From: Symbiodinium natans
Taxonomy: Eukaryota > Sar > Dinophyceae > Suessiales > Symbiodiniaceae
DNA: 64,000 nt
Direction of reading: 5' to 3'
Assembly: GCA_905221605.1 (NCBI GenBank)
Contig: CAJNDS010000247.1
Span: 23,501-87,500 of the forward strand
Below the pieces are notes generated by a model. That model did not search any database. It was not told where the DNA came from and saw nothing but the letters and a program-made list of their open reading frames with translations. Positions within the stretch are counted from its first letter, which is position 1; each line of letters begins with the position of its first letter. This document shows, in pieces, positions 24,130 to 35,295 of this stretch. A program made the position numbers and the translations under genes.

Positions 24130-26416
24130 GTTTCCGAATGGTGCCGTCTATGAAGGCGGGGCGTTCATGCTGCTGCAGTCTTTTCCAGCTGCGCTCCGGG
24201 CACCAGACACCAAGGTCAGTGGGTTGGGCCAGCACGAGAAGGTTACGGGGTGCGCGCACAGAGTGCCGTCATTGTGGTTAGTTCTCACCCAACGGTGAGA
24301 CGTAGCAGTTTGTGTTGAAATATTCATGGGCAGCGGTTTCGGGGAAGGTAGGGATGAGCTTGCTTAACTAACAGACTAACTTGGGGTGCATACTGCCACG
24401 AAAATTTGCAGCCAACATGCGGGGAAGGTACAAACTTGGCCAGATGGAGCGTCCTACACAGGACAATGGGTGAAGGAGAGCTGCCAATGTTGTTGACATG
24501 ATGGCGTCGGAACACGGGGGAACATTGCTGACTGCATGGCAGGACAAAGCTCAGGGGATGGGTAGGTTTCAGCATGCCGCGGGCGATTGGTGCCCGTCAC
24601 TATGCTGGGACACTGCTCGCAATAATTTTAAAGGCTGAGGCAGACCACAGCACCAGCAACCTTGTGTAGCAACAGGTACGAAGGCAATTTCCTTGACGAT
24701 ATGCAGCATGGGTATGGCGTTGGCATGTATGCGGTGTGCTTACGACAGTGACACGCCAGTGCCTTTCTGGAAATGGCCAACTCAACTTTGCTCAGATTGA
24801 TGGCTCCAAGTACACCGGCCAGTTTGCTTGCGACAAGCATCATGGAGAGGGAGTGGAGGCTTGTTATTTTCCCGAAGCGTTTGGACCTGAGTGCGGCTTA
24901 CACTGCACAGGTGTGGCCAGATGGAAGCCGCTTTCAGGGAAGCTACTTCCAAGGAATGAAGCATGGTCCATATCCCAGGATACCCCTACGTTTATAGGGT
25001 TCTTCAGGGAGGGGGATGCATGGAGGGTAGGTACCTAGGGAACCTTAAGGGAAGCTTAGGGAGCCTTAGGGAGTAGTAGGGAGTGTTAGCGAGCCTGGGG
25101 TTACTCGTTGTGGAATGTTTGAGGGCATGTCAGATCTTGACTGGATCCCAGGTCATGGCTTGTACTTGCCATCGCCCTAGTTCTGAGATGTGGCAGCAGC
25201 TGCCATGCTGGATTCTACATGCTCCGTGTTCTTCGAGCAAGGTGGCCGGATGGATCGAAGTACGATGGCACCTTCGAATCAAACAACATGTGGCAGACTC
25301 GGGCATGAGCGAGCGGCGAGCAGAGAGTTCATGCAGGAACGCTTATGCCCCATAGGGTCTTGAAGAGCATCTGTTGTTCTATTCACTATTTTCATAAATA
25401 TCGCAACAACAATACTGAATACTACAGTACTGCTTCTAGTGTGTGCGTGTGTACACGCATGCTTATGACCTGTTGGCCGCCTTATGTCAGGAGTGGCACT
25501 GGAACTTACAACTGGGCTGACGGGCGCTCATATAGCGGCCAGTTCATGCCCCAGAGTGTTGCTTTGCTGACGTCTCTAATGTAGTTCCTTTTAGGGGGTT
25601 CTAGTAGACTACCCCAAAAAGGATCAAAAAGGTACTACATAGGAGCCCTTAGGTTTGCTAAAAGCCTGTAGACCTGAAAGTGCAGAGTTTTCTTGCTGAT
25701 CCTTGAGGTGGGAGAGGAACACAATGCACGGTTTGGTGCTGAGCAAGAGCAGACAATCTCTGCTATGCACTTGTCTGTGTAGGGTTCTGGTACGGAAGCG
25801 CGGAAACGCATGCCCGCGTCGTCACCGCCAAGGGGCCAGAGGTAAGCGACCGCTGATGCTCAGGCAAGGGCTCCTTCAACTATGGTGATGGCCGCAGCTA
25901 TGAAGGCAGACGCTGTGCCGTGAGTAGCATGTTGAGACTTGACATGGCGACATGACATGACGACGTGACGACATAACGACATGCAGGCGACTTCTTTGAA
26001 GATGTCAAGCATGGCGCAGCCCTGAAATGATCATCACTGCAGAACTGTTTAGTCGCACGAGCCGGTCGTGAAACGCTCCAGCCTCCCCAGGTCAAGGCAC
26101 TTTCCGGTGGCCAGATGGAAGGACACCTCCGTTGAAGCGGGCAGTGTCCACCATCCTGCCGGGATCACAACCCAAGCAGCGTTGCAGGAGCTACACGGGC
26201 GAATGGAGAAATGGAAAGCGCCATGGTCGGGGCAGGTCTCGATCTCAGCTGCAGCCGCGCAGGCCTTGTGACACAGCTTCGGCGTGCAGGTACACTGCGG
26301 CAAGCCACAGGACCAAGAACGGAGTATTCGAGGCCACCACACTGAAGCATTTTGCGAGCACCGGCCCGACCCGTGGTTCTGTGAAGGATGGGAACCTGGT
26401 GAAGTGGGAGGATTAA
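24130..26416 (+). CDS. MORN-repeat protein (3' part of gene)
   Basis: MORN motifs (Tyr-x-Gly-x-Trp/Phe with a following Gly) act in membrane or cytoskeleton attachment, and in alveolates often in flagellar or cortical structures. The function here is not known. Exons, each about one motif: 24130-24214 (FPNGAVYEGGAF), about 24430-24475 (WPDGASYTGQWVKES), 24676-24733 (YEGNFLDDMQHGYGVGMY), 24796 to about 24860 (IDGSKYTGQFACDKHHGEG), 24911 to about 24964 (VWPDGSRFQGSYFQGMKHG), 25242-25289 (WPDGSKYDGTFESNN), 25491 to about 25556 (GTGTYNWADGRSYSGQF), 25864-25919 (GKGSFNYGDGRSYEG), 25986 to about 26016 (GDFFEDVKHG), 26091 to about 26126 (GTFRWPDGR), 26188-26235 (SYTGEWRNGKRHGRG) and 26290-26416 ending VKDGNLVKWED and TAA. 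Phases join cleanly at several junctions (25289/25491, 26016/26091, 26235/26290). The start codon and the first exons were not located. Confidence 0.88.
25579..25642. mobile_element. short palindrome in MORN-gene intron
   Basis: ATGTAGTTCCTTTTAGGGGG faces CCCCAAAAAGGAT and AAAAAGGTACTACAT, making a 64-bp imperfect hairpin. Its AAAAAGG/CCTTTT ends resemble MITE family 3, so it may be a short derivative. Confidence 0.55.
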
Positions 26417-27340
26417 GGCTCTCACAAGAATTGAGGCAAGTCACCACGATCGCTCTGCTGCCCTAGAGGTGTTTTTTTCAGTTGAGTTACTGGGGGCACC
26501 TGTGCAACCTAAGCCGCTGCGCTAGGCCCCGCTAGGCTTGCTCATGGACACGCACCAGCTTGGATGTGGCGTGAATTGAAAATCTCAGGCAGCTCAAATA
26601 GCTGTCTTTCTGTTGTAGCTGGATCTGTTTCACTGAGAAGCCAGCTTTATCTTCTTAGGCTGCAGAATGACCAGCAACTAGCCTGAGATTGTTCCTTCTC
26701 GGAGTGAGAAAAGGTGACTTCTCAGCCAACGGCAATTTGGCAAAGGCCTACTTTACCCAATGAGGTGCTTCCGGATCCTGTTTTCTAAAGAAGTTTCTAC
26801 TTGAACTCAAGACCGGATAGCTTTGACCCATCCGCCATTTGATTCCACCTCATGTCACCTTGACCAACAAAAGAGATGCTAAGCATCGTCGTTGCGTGTG
26901 GTACATCTTGTGAGAAATTCCTGGCGCGTTCTGTGTGCGTTCAGTGCTGCCGATTCCGGTAGGAGAGCTGACCCACATCGTCTAGCCTGCGAGCGAAACC
27001 AAGAAGACAACTGTGTCCGGAAATCTGCGCAGCCTCAGGCAATGCGCAAAGCTTACAGAGAAACCAGCCGACCAGCTGTGCAGTCCTGGCAGCTTGCCTA
27101 GCGTATGTTCGACTCGAGATGGCGCTTGGTTTATTCGTCAAGAGATCTCAGGTTGGAGAACAGGATTGGCCTAGCAAGCTTCGACAGATCGTGCGCTGGC
27201 AGCTGCATGTTGGACTTGTGGTGGTAGGCAGTGCATGTGTGTCATGACGAGGTACTACTACACCGTAGACACAAAGCAGAAGATGTTTTACGCGGCCATC
27301 ACAGCTGACTTAGAGGCACCATCTGAGCTTTTTGGGCCAC
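26417..27340. other. no firm gene
   Basis: Mixed-composition sequence after the MORN stop codon, probably the 3' untranslated region and intergenic spacer. A 69-codon + frame at 26892-27101 has no recognisable motif. Confidence 0.35.
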
Positions 27341-27343
27341 TTA

Positions 27344-27856
27344 AACCCTAAACCCTCTTGAGACGATGGGCCCTTCAGCCGTTGCTTTTGCTGAGAGTTA
27401 GTAGTAGGTTGATATTGTTGGCTGATGTCGTTAGTGTTTACTGCCTGTGCTGGACCACGCCCCAGTCTCCTCCTACGGTATCCTGGATTTGTGCCTGTGG
27501 AGTAGGCCCCTTTGCGGTGCGGGCAAAGCGGGTGGCAAAGAAACCCTAAACCCTAAACCCTAAACCCTAAACCCTAAACCCTAAACCCTAAACCCTAAAC
27601 CCTAAACCCTAAACCCTAAACCCTAAGCCCTAAACCCTACACCCTAAACCCTAAACCCTAAAATCCCTAAACCAAAACAACCGCTTCTCATTGGAAGGCA
27701 GCTCGGTTGGCAGAAGCGGGCTTCGACGATGTGAGGACGGTAGTTGTGATGGTTCTAGAGAGTTCAATGCCCCTTAGTCAAAGTCTGGGTTTAGGGTTTA
27801 GGGTTTAGGGTTGAGGGTTTAGGGTTTAGGGTTTAGGGTTTAGTTTTGGGTTTAGG
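27344..27856. repeat. interstitial telomere-type arrays in opposite orientations
   Basis: (CCCTAAA)n at 27343-27356 and 27541-27667 (about 17 units), then (TTTAGGG)n at 27788-27856 on the other strand sense. The two arrays face each other across about 120 bp of unique sequence. Confidence 0.94.
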
Positions 27857-27974
27857 GTGTAAAGGCACGTGCCTTATCGTAAGCTATATGAGAGTTTATT
27901 CATCTACTTCATTCTAGGCCTAGCGGCACGGGCCTGCCCCCGCCCCCGAAAACACGAAGGCGAAACCTCGAACC

Positions 27975-28420
27975 TTGCACTGTCTCTTTCCCTTCTTCTT
28001 TGTCTTTTGTTTTTCTAGCTCTCCGTCTCTCCCTGTCTCTCTCTCTCTCTCCCTCTTTTTCTTTCTTTGTTTCCTCTTCTCTTTACCTGTTTGTTATTTA
28101 TCTTTCTCGTTCGGTTGCTCTGTTGCTTTCTATCTCTCTTTATCCTCTTATTTCTGTTGCGCTTCCTTCTTTTTATTTCGTCTTTCTCTTTCCGTTTCCC
28201 TTTCCCTTTCTCGTTCTCGTTCTCGTTCTCTTTCTCTTTCTCTTTCTCCTTCTCCTTCATTTTGTTTGAATCTTATCTTTCTTAATCTTTACTACATTTT
28301 TTCTTTCTCTTCCTCTAGCTCTTTCCTTTTCGCTTTCTCTCTCTCTCTCTCCCTCTCTCTATCCATGTCTCTCGCTCTCTCTCTCTCTCTCTCTGTCTCT
28401 GTCTTTCTCCCTCCCCGAGG
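27975..28420. repeat. pyrimidine tract (CT, TCTTTC, TTCTCG)
   Basis: About 440 bp that is almost purely C and T on the + strand. The open frames it produces are Ser/Leu/Phe-rich artefacts. Confidence 0.9.
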
Positions 28421-28427
28421 GCGGGGG

Positions 28428-28856
28428 GAGCGGGGAGGCGAGGAGGGCGGGGAGCAGAGGCGGGGAGCAGAGGCGGGGAGCAGAGGCGGGGAGCAGAGGC
28501 GGGGAGCAGAGGCGGGGAGCAGAGGCGGGGAGCAGAGGCGGGGAGGAAGGGGGGTTTGGGCATGCATTCGGGGGAGGGCGGGGGTGGGGGCAGCAGTGCG
28601 GGTTTGGGCATGCATTGGGGCCCTTAAGCACTTCATTTTCATGGTGTAGAGGAAGGGGAAGGGCGGGGTGAGCGAGGATGCAGGAGGTAGAGGCATTGGA
28701 GAGGGCGGGGACCGGGGGCGGGGGGAGGGGAGGAGGGCGGCGGGGAGGGCGAGGAGGGCAGAGGTGGGGCGTGGGGTGGGGAAGGGCTAGGGAGGGACGA
28801 AGGGGAGGAGGGCAGGGGGGGCGGGTGGGGAGGGGGTCGGAGGTAGGGCACAGAAA
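28428..28856. repeat. 13-bp minisatellite and purine-rich GGGGAGG region
   Basis: GGCGGGGAGCAGA repeated about eight times at 28444-28547, then imperfect G/A-rich sequence to about 28850. It directly follows the pyrimidine tract, so strand composition switches from CT to GA within a few bases. It could form triplex or quadruplex structures, which is inference. Confidence 0.9.
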
Positions 28857-29059
28857 CCCTTCTGATTTCGCTAGCGCCGACAGCGGGGTCGGCGCAGAAG
28901 GTATATTCCTGAGTTAAGGGGCATTAGCTTCTCTGGATTGCCAAGACAAAAAGGGTCATCACCGGGCTTCATCGGTCCCAGATCCTGACTCACAGCATAC
29001 CTGCAGGATACGCATCTGCAACATCATAAACTTTTTCGACATCAAAACCAAGCCGCTGT

Positions 29060-29680
29060 CTCAGATCACTGCAGCGAACATTCCTTGATGCTCACGAAGC
29101 ATCTACTGGAGGCCAAAGGCTGCTCGGATCAATGCTGCCGTCATCCGCCTGCTCGAGCGCCTGCGACTCCGACAGCGGCACAAGCTGTGCTTCACGAAAG
29201 TTGGTGGATTGAGTGCATTTGCTGTGTTTTTAGGCGGAGACGTGTGGCGTGCGCAGCTTCTGCTCAGTCGTGGAGTGGCTTTCACCTCGGCACACCCTCC
29301 GCACATGACGTGTTAAATTTCCACCGACACCAGCGTGACGAGGCACTAGCTTTCAAAAAGCCGCTTTCGTCCATGCGGGTAGGCTTGCACTTGGCCATTC
29401 TGTGCTGTTCACGTATGTTCGCGTATACTTCAGTCAGGCGATCTCAAGAGCACCAGAGTCTGTCGTCAGGCAGCTGCATTTTCGACGCATCATCTGAGCA
29501 CAAGCTTTATGGACAGGCACCATCTGCGAACAGCTTGCAGCACCGCCTGTGTAGTGTGGGTGATGCCGCTGCAGTGAATCCCCTGTGCATGATGCTGGAG
29601 TTTTTGCTTGTGTATCTCATGTCCACCGGATCCGGTTTTGGCTTGCTGGCTGCTAGTTGCTCATTAGAACCATAGGAATT
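29060..29680 (+). other. exon-like segments upstream of the PPR gene
   Basis: A + frame at about 29118-29307 reads INAAVIRLLERLRLRQRHKL and later VWRAQLLLSRGVAFTS, with protein-like, weakly PPR-like helical character. I cannot place boundaries. It may be 5' exons of the PPR gene or a separate gene. Confidence 0.3.
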
Positions 29681-29826
29681 CGTCCACCACTTTGTGAAAG
29701 AGCATCTGGCCTGCTGCACCACATGGCCGATGAGCTGCCTGTGGACCCGGACAGGTTACTTCGAACGAAGCGGCCTGGCGGACATCAGCCACAGGTGTCT
29801 TGTGGTTTGCTGACCCTAGAGCCCTG

Positions 29827-29915
29827 CCCAGAGAGCCCAGTACCCCTCAATTAAGGACTATTGAAGATTCCTTAAATCATCATAAGCACCCCTTCATAAT
29901 TTAAGGTATATATAG
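29827..29915. mobile_element. palindromic MITE, family 1, copy C (right end lost)
   Basis: Starts CCCAGAGAGCCCAGTACCCC and continues through the TTAAATCAT core and TTTAAGGTATAT, but stops before the GGGCTCTCTGGG end. Confidence 0.75.
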
Positions 29916-30062
29916 GGTTGCCATCCGAGGATGGCGGTCTTGCGGCAGCGCCCGAAGCTCGCAACAGCGCTCATCTCCGTGTGTAGTCAGGCGAAGGGTC
30001 CAGGCGCAATTGCCTCCAGCCAATTTAAGAGGATTCTAGTCTATTTGGGGTATAAAAGGGTA

Positions 30063-30082
30063 CCCCCCCCCCCCCCCCCCCA
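30063..30082. repeat. poly-C run
   Basis: About 19 consecutive C between GGGTA and AATTTTGGG, in a short stretch that also contains GGGGTATAAAAGGGTA. Similar C runs sit in MITE family 2. Confidence 0.85.
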
Positions 30083-30140
30083 ATTTTGGGAAATACCCAT
30101 GTAGTCTTCAATGCACACGTTCCTGGGACGCCTGTGCAGG

Positions 30141-30395
30141 GTACGTTTTGCGCGTGCTGCAGCGTGGCCACGTTCAAGTCAATGTGTTCCACCACAACGC
30201 CGCCATCTCTTGTCCCTTGGCTCCAGCTATCAGGAGCTGTCGTTATCTAGTAGTATTCACGGTGCATCACCAATCCCCGGTCTCGCGCTTAGGCTGCCAG
30301 AACTGGCAATGGCAGCAGGCAGCTGACATGCTCTTCGGATCAGACTTGGAGTTACATTGGGGCGGTACAGCCGGCTACCCATTCAGCGCGTTCTA
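30141..30395 (+). CDS. PPR-like exons (partial)
   Basis: Two segments look like pieces of pentatricopeptide repeats: VLQRGHVQVNVFHHNAAISC at about 30148-30207, matching the typical dinoflagellate PPR helix-turn pattern (…NAAISAC…), and NWQWQQAADMLF at about 30300-30335 after a CAG acceptor. They are probably upstream exons of the PPR gene that continues at 31.8 kb. Confidence 0.55.
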
Positions 30396-30451
30396 GAGCT
30401 ATGTAATCTTAAATGCTGCGCATCGTCTGCCTCGATCGCCTCGATGCGGCT

Positions 30452-30470
30452 TTAGGGTTTAGGGTTTTGC
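30452..30470 (+). repeat. two telomere-type units
   Basis: TTTAGGGTTTAGGGTTTT within an exon-like stretch (30413-30616). Too short to be called an array, but consistent with the dispersed blocks. Confidence 0.7.
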
Positions 30471-30687
30471 CCAAGACATCCGGTACGAGGCCAGAAAAAC
30501 TGGCAGTCAATTTGATGCAGCATGTCTTGGACAGGCAGTTATTTCCATGCATCGCGCATTCTCTGAAGATGTCCCTGTACCGACTTTGGCTGCACCATGC
30601 TTTTTTTAACACCTGAAGGAAGTTTTGGGCAGGACGCAAACGCAGTCCGGAAAAAGAACCCTAGTGAGGAGAATGCAGGAGCCGGAG

Positions 30688-30791
30688 CCCAGAGAGCCCA
30701 ATACCCCTTAGTTAAGGAATATACCTGAAATTATAAAGGGATCACTACTATGATTCAAGGAGTATTCCTTAGTTAAATTGGGCTCTTTGGG
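30688..30791. mobile_element. palindromic MITE, family 1, copy D
   Basis: Starts CCCAGAGAGCCCAATACCCC and ends GGGCTCTTTGGG, 104 bp. It ends 7 bp before the ATG of the small coiled-coil frame at 30799. Confidence 0.88.
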
Positions 30792-30798
30792 TAGTGAT

Positions 30799-30939
30799 AT
30801 GAGGCAACTGCTGGAGAAAGCCAAGTCCATAGTTCAGCAACGTGATGACATCGTTGAGGACTCGGAGTCCCAACTGCGAAGTTTCATCAGAGGGTCCCTC
30901 GTTAAACAACTCCAATCCTCAAGGGTTATGACATTATGA
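30799..30939 (+). CDS. short coiled-coil open frame, possible first exon
   Basis: Forty-six codons from ATG to TGA: MRQLLEKAKSIVQQRDDIVE, then DSESQLRSFIRG. It has heptad-like, charged helix composition typical of a real exon. No family was identified. It may be a first exon spliced before its stop (a CAG lies inside the CATCAGAGGG segment), perhaps to the PPR gene, or an independent small protein. Its start lies immediately after MITE copy D. Confidence 0.45.
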   Translation: MRQLLEKAKSIVQQRDDIVEDSESQLRSFIRGSLVKQLQSSRVMTL

Positions 30940-31800
30940 GTGGTGGACCACCAAAACCTGGAGTAAGATCCAAGATCACCCCTATAAAAGTGCGATGTAG
31001 AGCTAATGTACGGTAAAAATTAAGGGTGTTACCCACAACGAACGATAAAGCCCTTCATCAAGTGTAGTTTTAAAAGCAAAGTGGCCCTTAACACCCAGGG
31101 GCGACACGCCCAGCAAGGGTCAGTGAGTCTATCCGGTGCACGGGACTCCAACTCTCCACTTGGCCTGCAGACGAACCTTCAAAAATGACGACTTCGTCAC
31201 CTCAGACATTGGCACAAAGTCAAACACATGGCTTTGAAGCAACGAAGACGAGCAGGGCGAGACAGACTTCTGTCCAGTGCTAGTGCTAATGCTGATTGTT
31301 TAGGCGCGTACTTGAGCTGGCTACACTAGTTTGTTGTGATCCGGAAGGTTGTACTGATTCAACAACATGACTCGACATCTCAGTAGTGCACCTCCCAGGT
31401 GAACGTGAACGGCCAGGAACAGCATGACACTCCCAGGTGGAGTCTTCAGAAACCTGTGGCCACACCTCAACACAAGGGTCGGTCCATTTTGAAAGGGTCC
31501 ATGGCTGGTCACCGCGGAAGGGAAGCCGAGGAACTCAATTCCCAACGCGAGAAGATCGAAGGGGAGGGAGGAGGAAATTTGGGAATCAGGGGGTTCATCG
31601 GAACCTCTGACGCCTTACGGTCCGAGACTGAGGGGAATTAATTGGCATACTTGCTCAAGGACTCTTCGTCGACGGGTTCCCCTTCCCTTGCGGAGAACCA
31701 TCATAGAATGGCAAACGCAGGCATATTAAAGTGTGTGGAGGGCTATGTCCAAGGCTGTAGATTGAGTTGGGTCAATACTTCCTGTGATGCAGAGGATTTT
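30940..31800. other. no firm gene
   Basis: Contains a weak inverted pair (TTAAGGGTGTT near 31020 and CCCTTAACACCC near 31086) that may be the remnant of another miniature element. Otherwise nothing is recognised. Confidence 0.35.
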
Positions 31801-31812
31801 GGGGTGATGCAC

Positions 31813-33409
31813 TGAAAGTGAGGCTCATTGCGATCTCGCAGTGCGCAGTGCCCCCCAACACGGTGAGCTGCAACACAGTGTTAAGAGCCCTGGACGTTGC
31901 TGGCCACTGGTCTCTGGCCATTGCTGCTGCAACATCGTATGTAGCGATTGGCCTCGATGTGGTCAGCTTCAACACAGCTGCGCAGCCTCCGATTGTGCAG
32001 CAGCGTAGACGAGTGTTACGAAGCCATTGGTCATGTGTAGGGGACTTCGGTGCAGTAGTTCGTTTGTGTCTTGTGGCACGGGTTAGCCCTGTTTGCGAAG
32101 TGTTTCGAAGAAGATCAACAGCCAGTGCGGCAGTAGCAGGAGCAGATAGTCCCAGAAATTCAAGTACTGCTAGCAGAAGCAGCACTGGCAGAACTGGCAG
32201 GGAAGTAGCAGAAGTAGCACTTTCAGAGCTGCCAGAAGTGTCAGCATTTGTTGGCAGAGCGTTGGGAAGCTTTTTTTGTCATTGAGGCTTTTTTGAGAAA
32301 ATCCATGTCCGTCTCCCATTGGCCGTCTTCTTTCTAAGGTTCTCTCGGCACTGTCTCGCAGTTCCTCGTGGACAGCTGCGCTGGGTTTTCTGCGGAACAT
32401 GAGCGGCCCAGAGTCATTACTTGTGCCAATGATGGCAATGTATCTTGAGCAGACTGGCGTAGAATATGTGAGGCGACATCGAGGCCCAGGCATCTGTGGG
32501 CACAGGCCACAATGTGCTCTCACCAAGGTACGCAGCAGCAGCCTGCAGACACCATTACTTTTAACTCTACCGTGTCTTCCTTGGCACGACGAGGATGGCT
32601 CTATGGGCAAGCACGTCAAGCGTGTCCGAACTGTCGAGCGAGCATTGAATGAGTCGTGCCATGTTTTGAAGAATGGCGTTTGCACACAAAGGATCTGACA
32701 TGGCGTGTTGTTAGCTCGGTCAGAGAAGTTTCAAGTGTGTCTGCGCATGTTATCACAAAACGGCCCATTTGCCTTGGAGCCTGCAGGACTTTGGACAGAA
32801 GCACTTTCATTCGTTGCAGTGCTAAGACAACGACGCATGCAAGCTGAATTCGTGAACGAATCAGGCGCTTTTGACCGTTGCTTTCTTGCCGTGCTTGCCT
32901 GCCACATGCTTGCGTGATTCCTTTCGATTCGGTGTGCTGTAGTTGTGTACTAAGTATACTACAGACAGGCAATGCTGCGGTGCTGCATGCGATGGAGCAG
33001 AAGGGGCGCTGGCAGACAGCAGTTGTTCGTCTAAAGGCTGCAGTGGCAGATGGCGAACTGTACCATTGGCGGCTCATCTTAACCACACAGGGTCATAGTG
33101 AGCTCCGTTCCACTTGCACCATCCGACGCTCACCCGCACTGCGTTGCCTGATGAAGGAGTGCCATCGGTGCCACAACATCTGCATGTGAGAAGGGGACCG
33201 CCTGGGAATTCGCTGTTGCTGTGGTCACTCACATCTCCAAGCAGGGCATGCAACCAGATGGAATGTGCATCAGCGCCATGGTGAGCGCCTTGGAAAACTG
33301 CAGCCGATACTTCGCCGAAGTGAGGAGCATATCATGATTACTATTGTTGTTATCATTATTACTATTACTATTATGACTATTAATACTACAACAACAAGAA
33401 CAACAACAG

Positions 33410-33466
<57 letters not shown>

Positions 33467-34530
33467 TCAGAATCCTGAAGCATGGAGAGTAACCTGAAGA
33501 GACTCTAGCAGTTCCAGGATGGCAGACCGCATTGGCCTCTGTGTCTCTGATGCCGACTGGCCGCTTGGAGCTGGACACGATCTGCTGCAGCGGCGCAATC
33601 AGCGCCTGCGAGAATGCATGTCGCTGGCAAGCTGCGGTAGTATCCTGCATGCAAGTCTGTTTGTAAACGCTTGGCCCCCATGCCATGTGCGCTGCTATGT
33701 CTGAGGGCAGTCTCGTGACGCAGGTAGTTTAGAGTTGCAGCTTGACCCCGGCACAAGTCAGCGCAGATGCTCATAAAGCGTAGATTCAGTAGAGAACAGA
33801 TGTTTCAGTAGAGCACAGGTTCCCAGTGTTTTTCCTTGTTCGAGGCTCTGTTGCACCGGTTCGCGGACTTGAGTTTGGTACCATCGACTATCACTTTCAA
33901 TGCCATGACTTTGACGTGTGCGAGGGGAACTCTTTGGCAAGCCTCGCTACAACTCGTGCGGCGCTTGAATCTCGGGTGGCATGGCAAGCGAGTGCCGGGG
34001 TGCTCTTTAGTACTTGAGAGCCACACACAACGTGCAGTCTTGCAATGTCGTGATGCATGTGCAATCATGTCCATTTGCAATCTGTTTTGTTGCAAAGGAC
34101 TCCTTACACCGATCGCCAGACCTTTAATGCAGCTTTGGCATCACTTGCGCCAGACGGAAAGTGGCGGCACGCAGCGGCTTTGGTAAGTGACATGATGGCA
34201 CAAGGGGACTTGCCGGACGAACTCAGTTGCGACGCTGCTTTTACCGCATGCGAACGGGCATCGCAGGGTGTTGCGGCAGTTTCTTACTTGCGGACTGTGC
34301 AGCGTTTTGGAGAGCGCCTGCTTCTCCATGTGCAAAAAGACTTGACAGATGCTGGCCCGCCTGGTTTGGAATAGCTTCCCGCAGTTAATGCAGCATACGG
34401 CTGCATGCCAGTAGCTGCTCCAGACTTGCTAACCCTTCTTTGTCAGCTCGAGTCTGGAATCTGGAAGGTGGCGCGCTACTTCATTTCAACAGGGCGGCTG
34501 CTGCCTCAGGTGTGCCCAGTGAAGTGATTA
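31813..34530 (+). CDS. pentatricopeptide repeat (PPR) protein, multi-exon
   Basis: PPR proteins bind organellar RNA in a sequence-specific way for editing, splicing and stability. Repeats are recognisable exon by exon: about 31840-31985 (VPPNTVSCNTVLRALDVAGH), about 32710-32850 (LWTEALSFVAVLRQRRMQAE), about 32967-33060 (NAAVLHAMEQKGRWQTAVVR), about 33193-33325 (AVVTHISKQGMQPDG, ISAMVSALENCSRYF), about 33510-33660 (SGAISACENACRWQAAVVSC), about 33836-33985 (VPSTITFNAMTLTCARGTLW), about 34096-34340 (TFNAALASLAPDGKWRHAAA, DELSCDAAFTACERAS) and about 34385-34527 (LLTLLCQLESGIWKVARYF). The Trp at the start of helix A and the NAAISAC-like turn are typical of dinoflagellate PPRs. Exon edges are approximate. 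TGA at 34526-34528 may be the true end. An organelle-targeting N-terminus was not found. A (TAC)n tract fills one intron. Confidence 0.85.
33334..33480. repeat. (ACT)n / (TAC)n trinucleotide microsatellite
   Basis: About 17 pure TAC units at 33413-33466, preceded by imperfect ATT/ACT/ACA triplets. It lies between two PPR exons. Confidence 0.94.
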
Positions 34531-34542
34531 GTAGCAGCAGAC

Positions 34543-35223
34543 ATGCCAAAAGTCCGAGGTCGAGACTGTGCCAGCCTTGACCCACGACCATCGCTGCAGA
34601 AAATTGGCTCGCGCATGCTGCTGTACCTCCTACTTGTCGGGTTTTGTTGGAGAGAAGCGGGGTTCGGACCAGGTGCCGGGATGGTGGTGCTTACTCAAGT
34701 AGCCGTGGCCATATCATGTGAGAGCCCCCAGCTGGAGAAGAGAAGAGGTTGACCGGAATTTGACGCAGGTCGCGAGTCCTAGAACAGCACAGGTTTCTTC
34801 GCACACTCATGCAGCACAGATCTCAACTCGACATGTTGTCACTGCTTCAGAGAATGTCACCAAGTGATAACTTCCACTATGCCACTCCTAGCTTTTGTAA
34901 GCGTTTTGCTTTCAGGAAACCCTGGTGGTTTTGATGGACGCGTCCATGATGCAAGCGCTCTTGCAAATGGCGTGTCGTGATGTCTGGTGTCGCAATGTAT
35001 CAGCAGCCTTGCGAAAACCATGCTTCGTGGGAATCGACGCATATTCGGCCCAATGGCAAAACTAATCGAATGGACCTGGTACTTCCTACCACCTGGAAGC
35101 TTCAAGCAAACAGGGACTCACACGGTTGTTTTCAGCAACCTACGGAGTGACGCAGTGATCGACGCGGGCATCTGTGAGCAATTTGTGCATGTTCTATGCT
35201 CGCGAGCTTGTCACCTTGCTTGA
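34543..35223 (+). other. exon-like segments, unknown protein
   Basis: The + frame at about 34918-35064 reads ETLVVLMDASMMQALLQMAC followed by VWCRNVSAALRKPCFVGIDA. An overlapping frame at 35012-35223 reads GNRRIFGPMAKLIEWTWYFL and VVFSNLRSDAVIDAGICEQF. Both look protein-like, so an intron boundary or frameshift near 35010-35060 is possible. No family was recognised. Confidence 0.35.
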
Positions 35224-35295
35224 GTGGACTTTGGCACTTGGCGTGTGGAATCTAGGCCCTGGACTGGGGACAGCATGTGGGAGTTTGCGAAAATG

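Noticed and set aside
27975-28696. 224-codon Ser/Leu/Phe-rich frame and antisense Pro-rich frames
   Set aside because: Artefacts of the pyrimidine tract and the 13-bp minisatellite.
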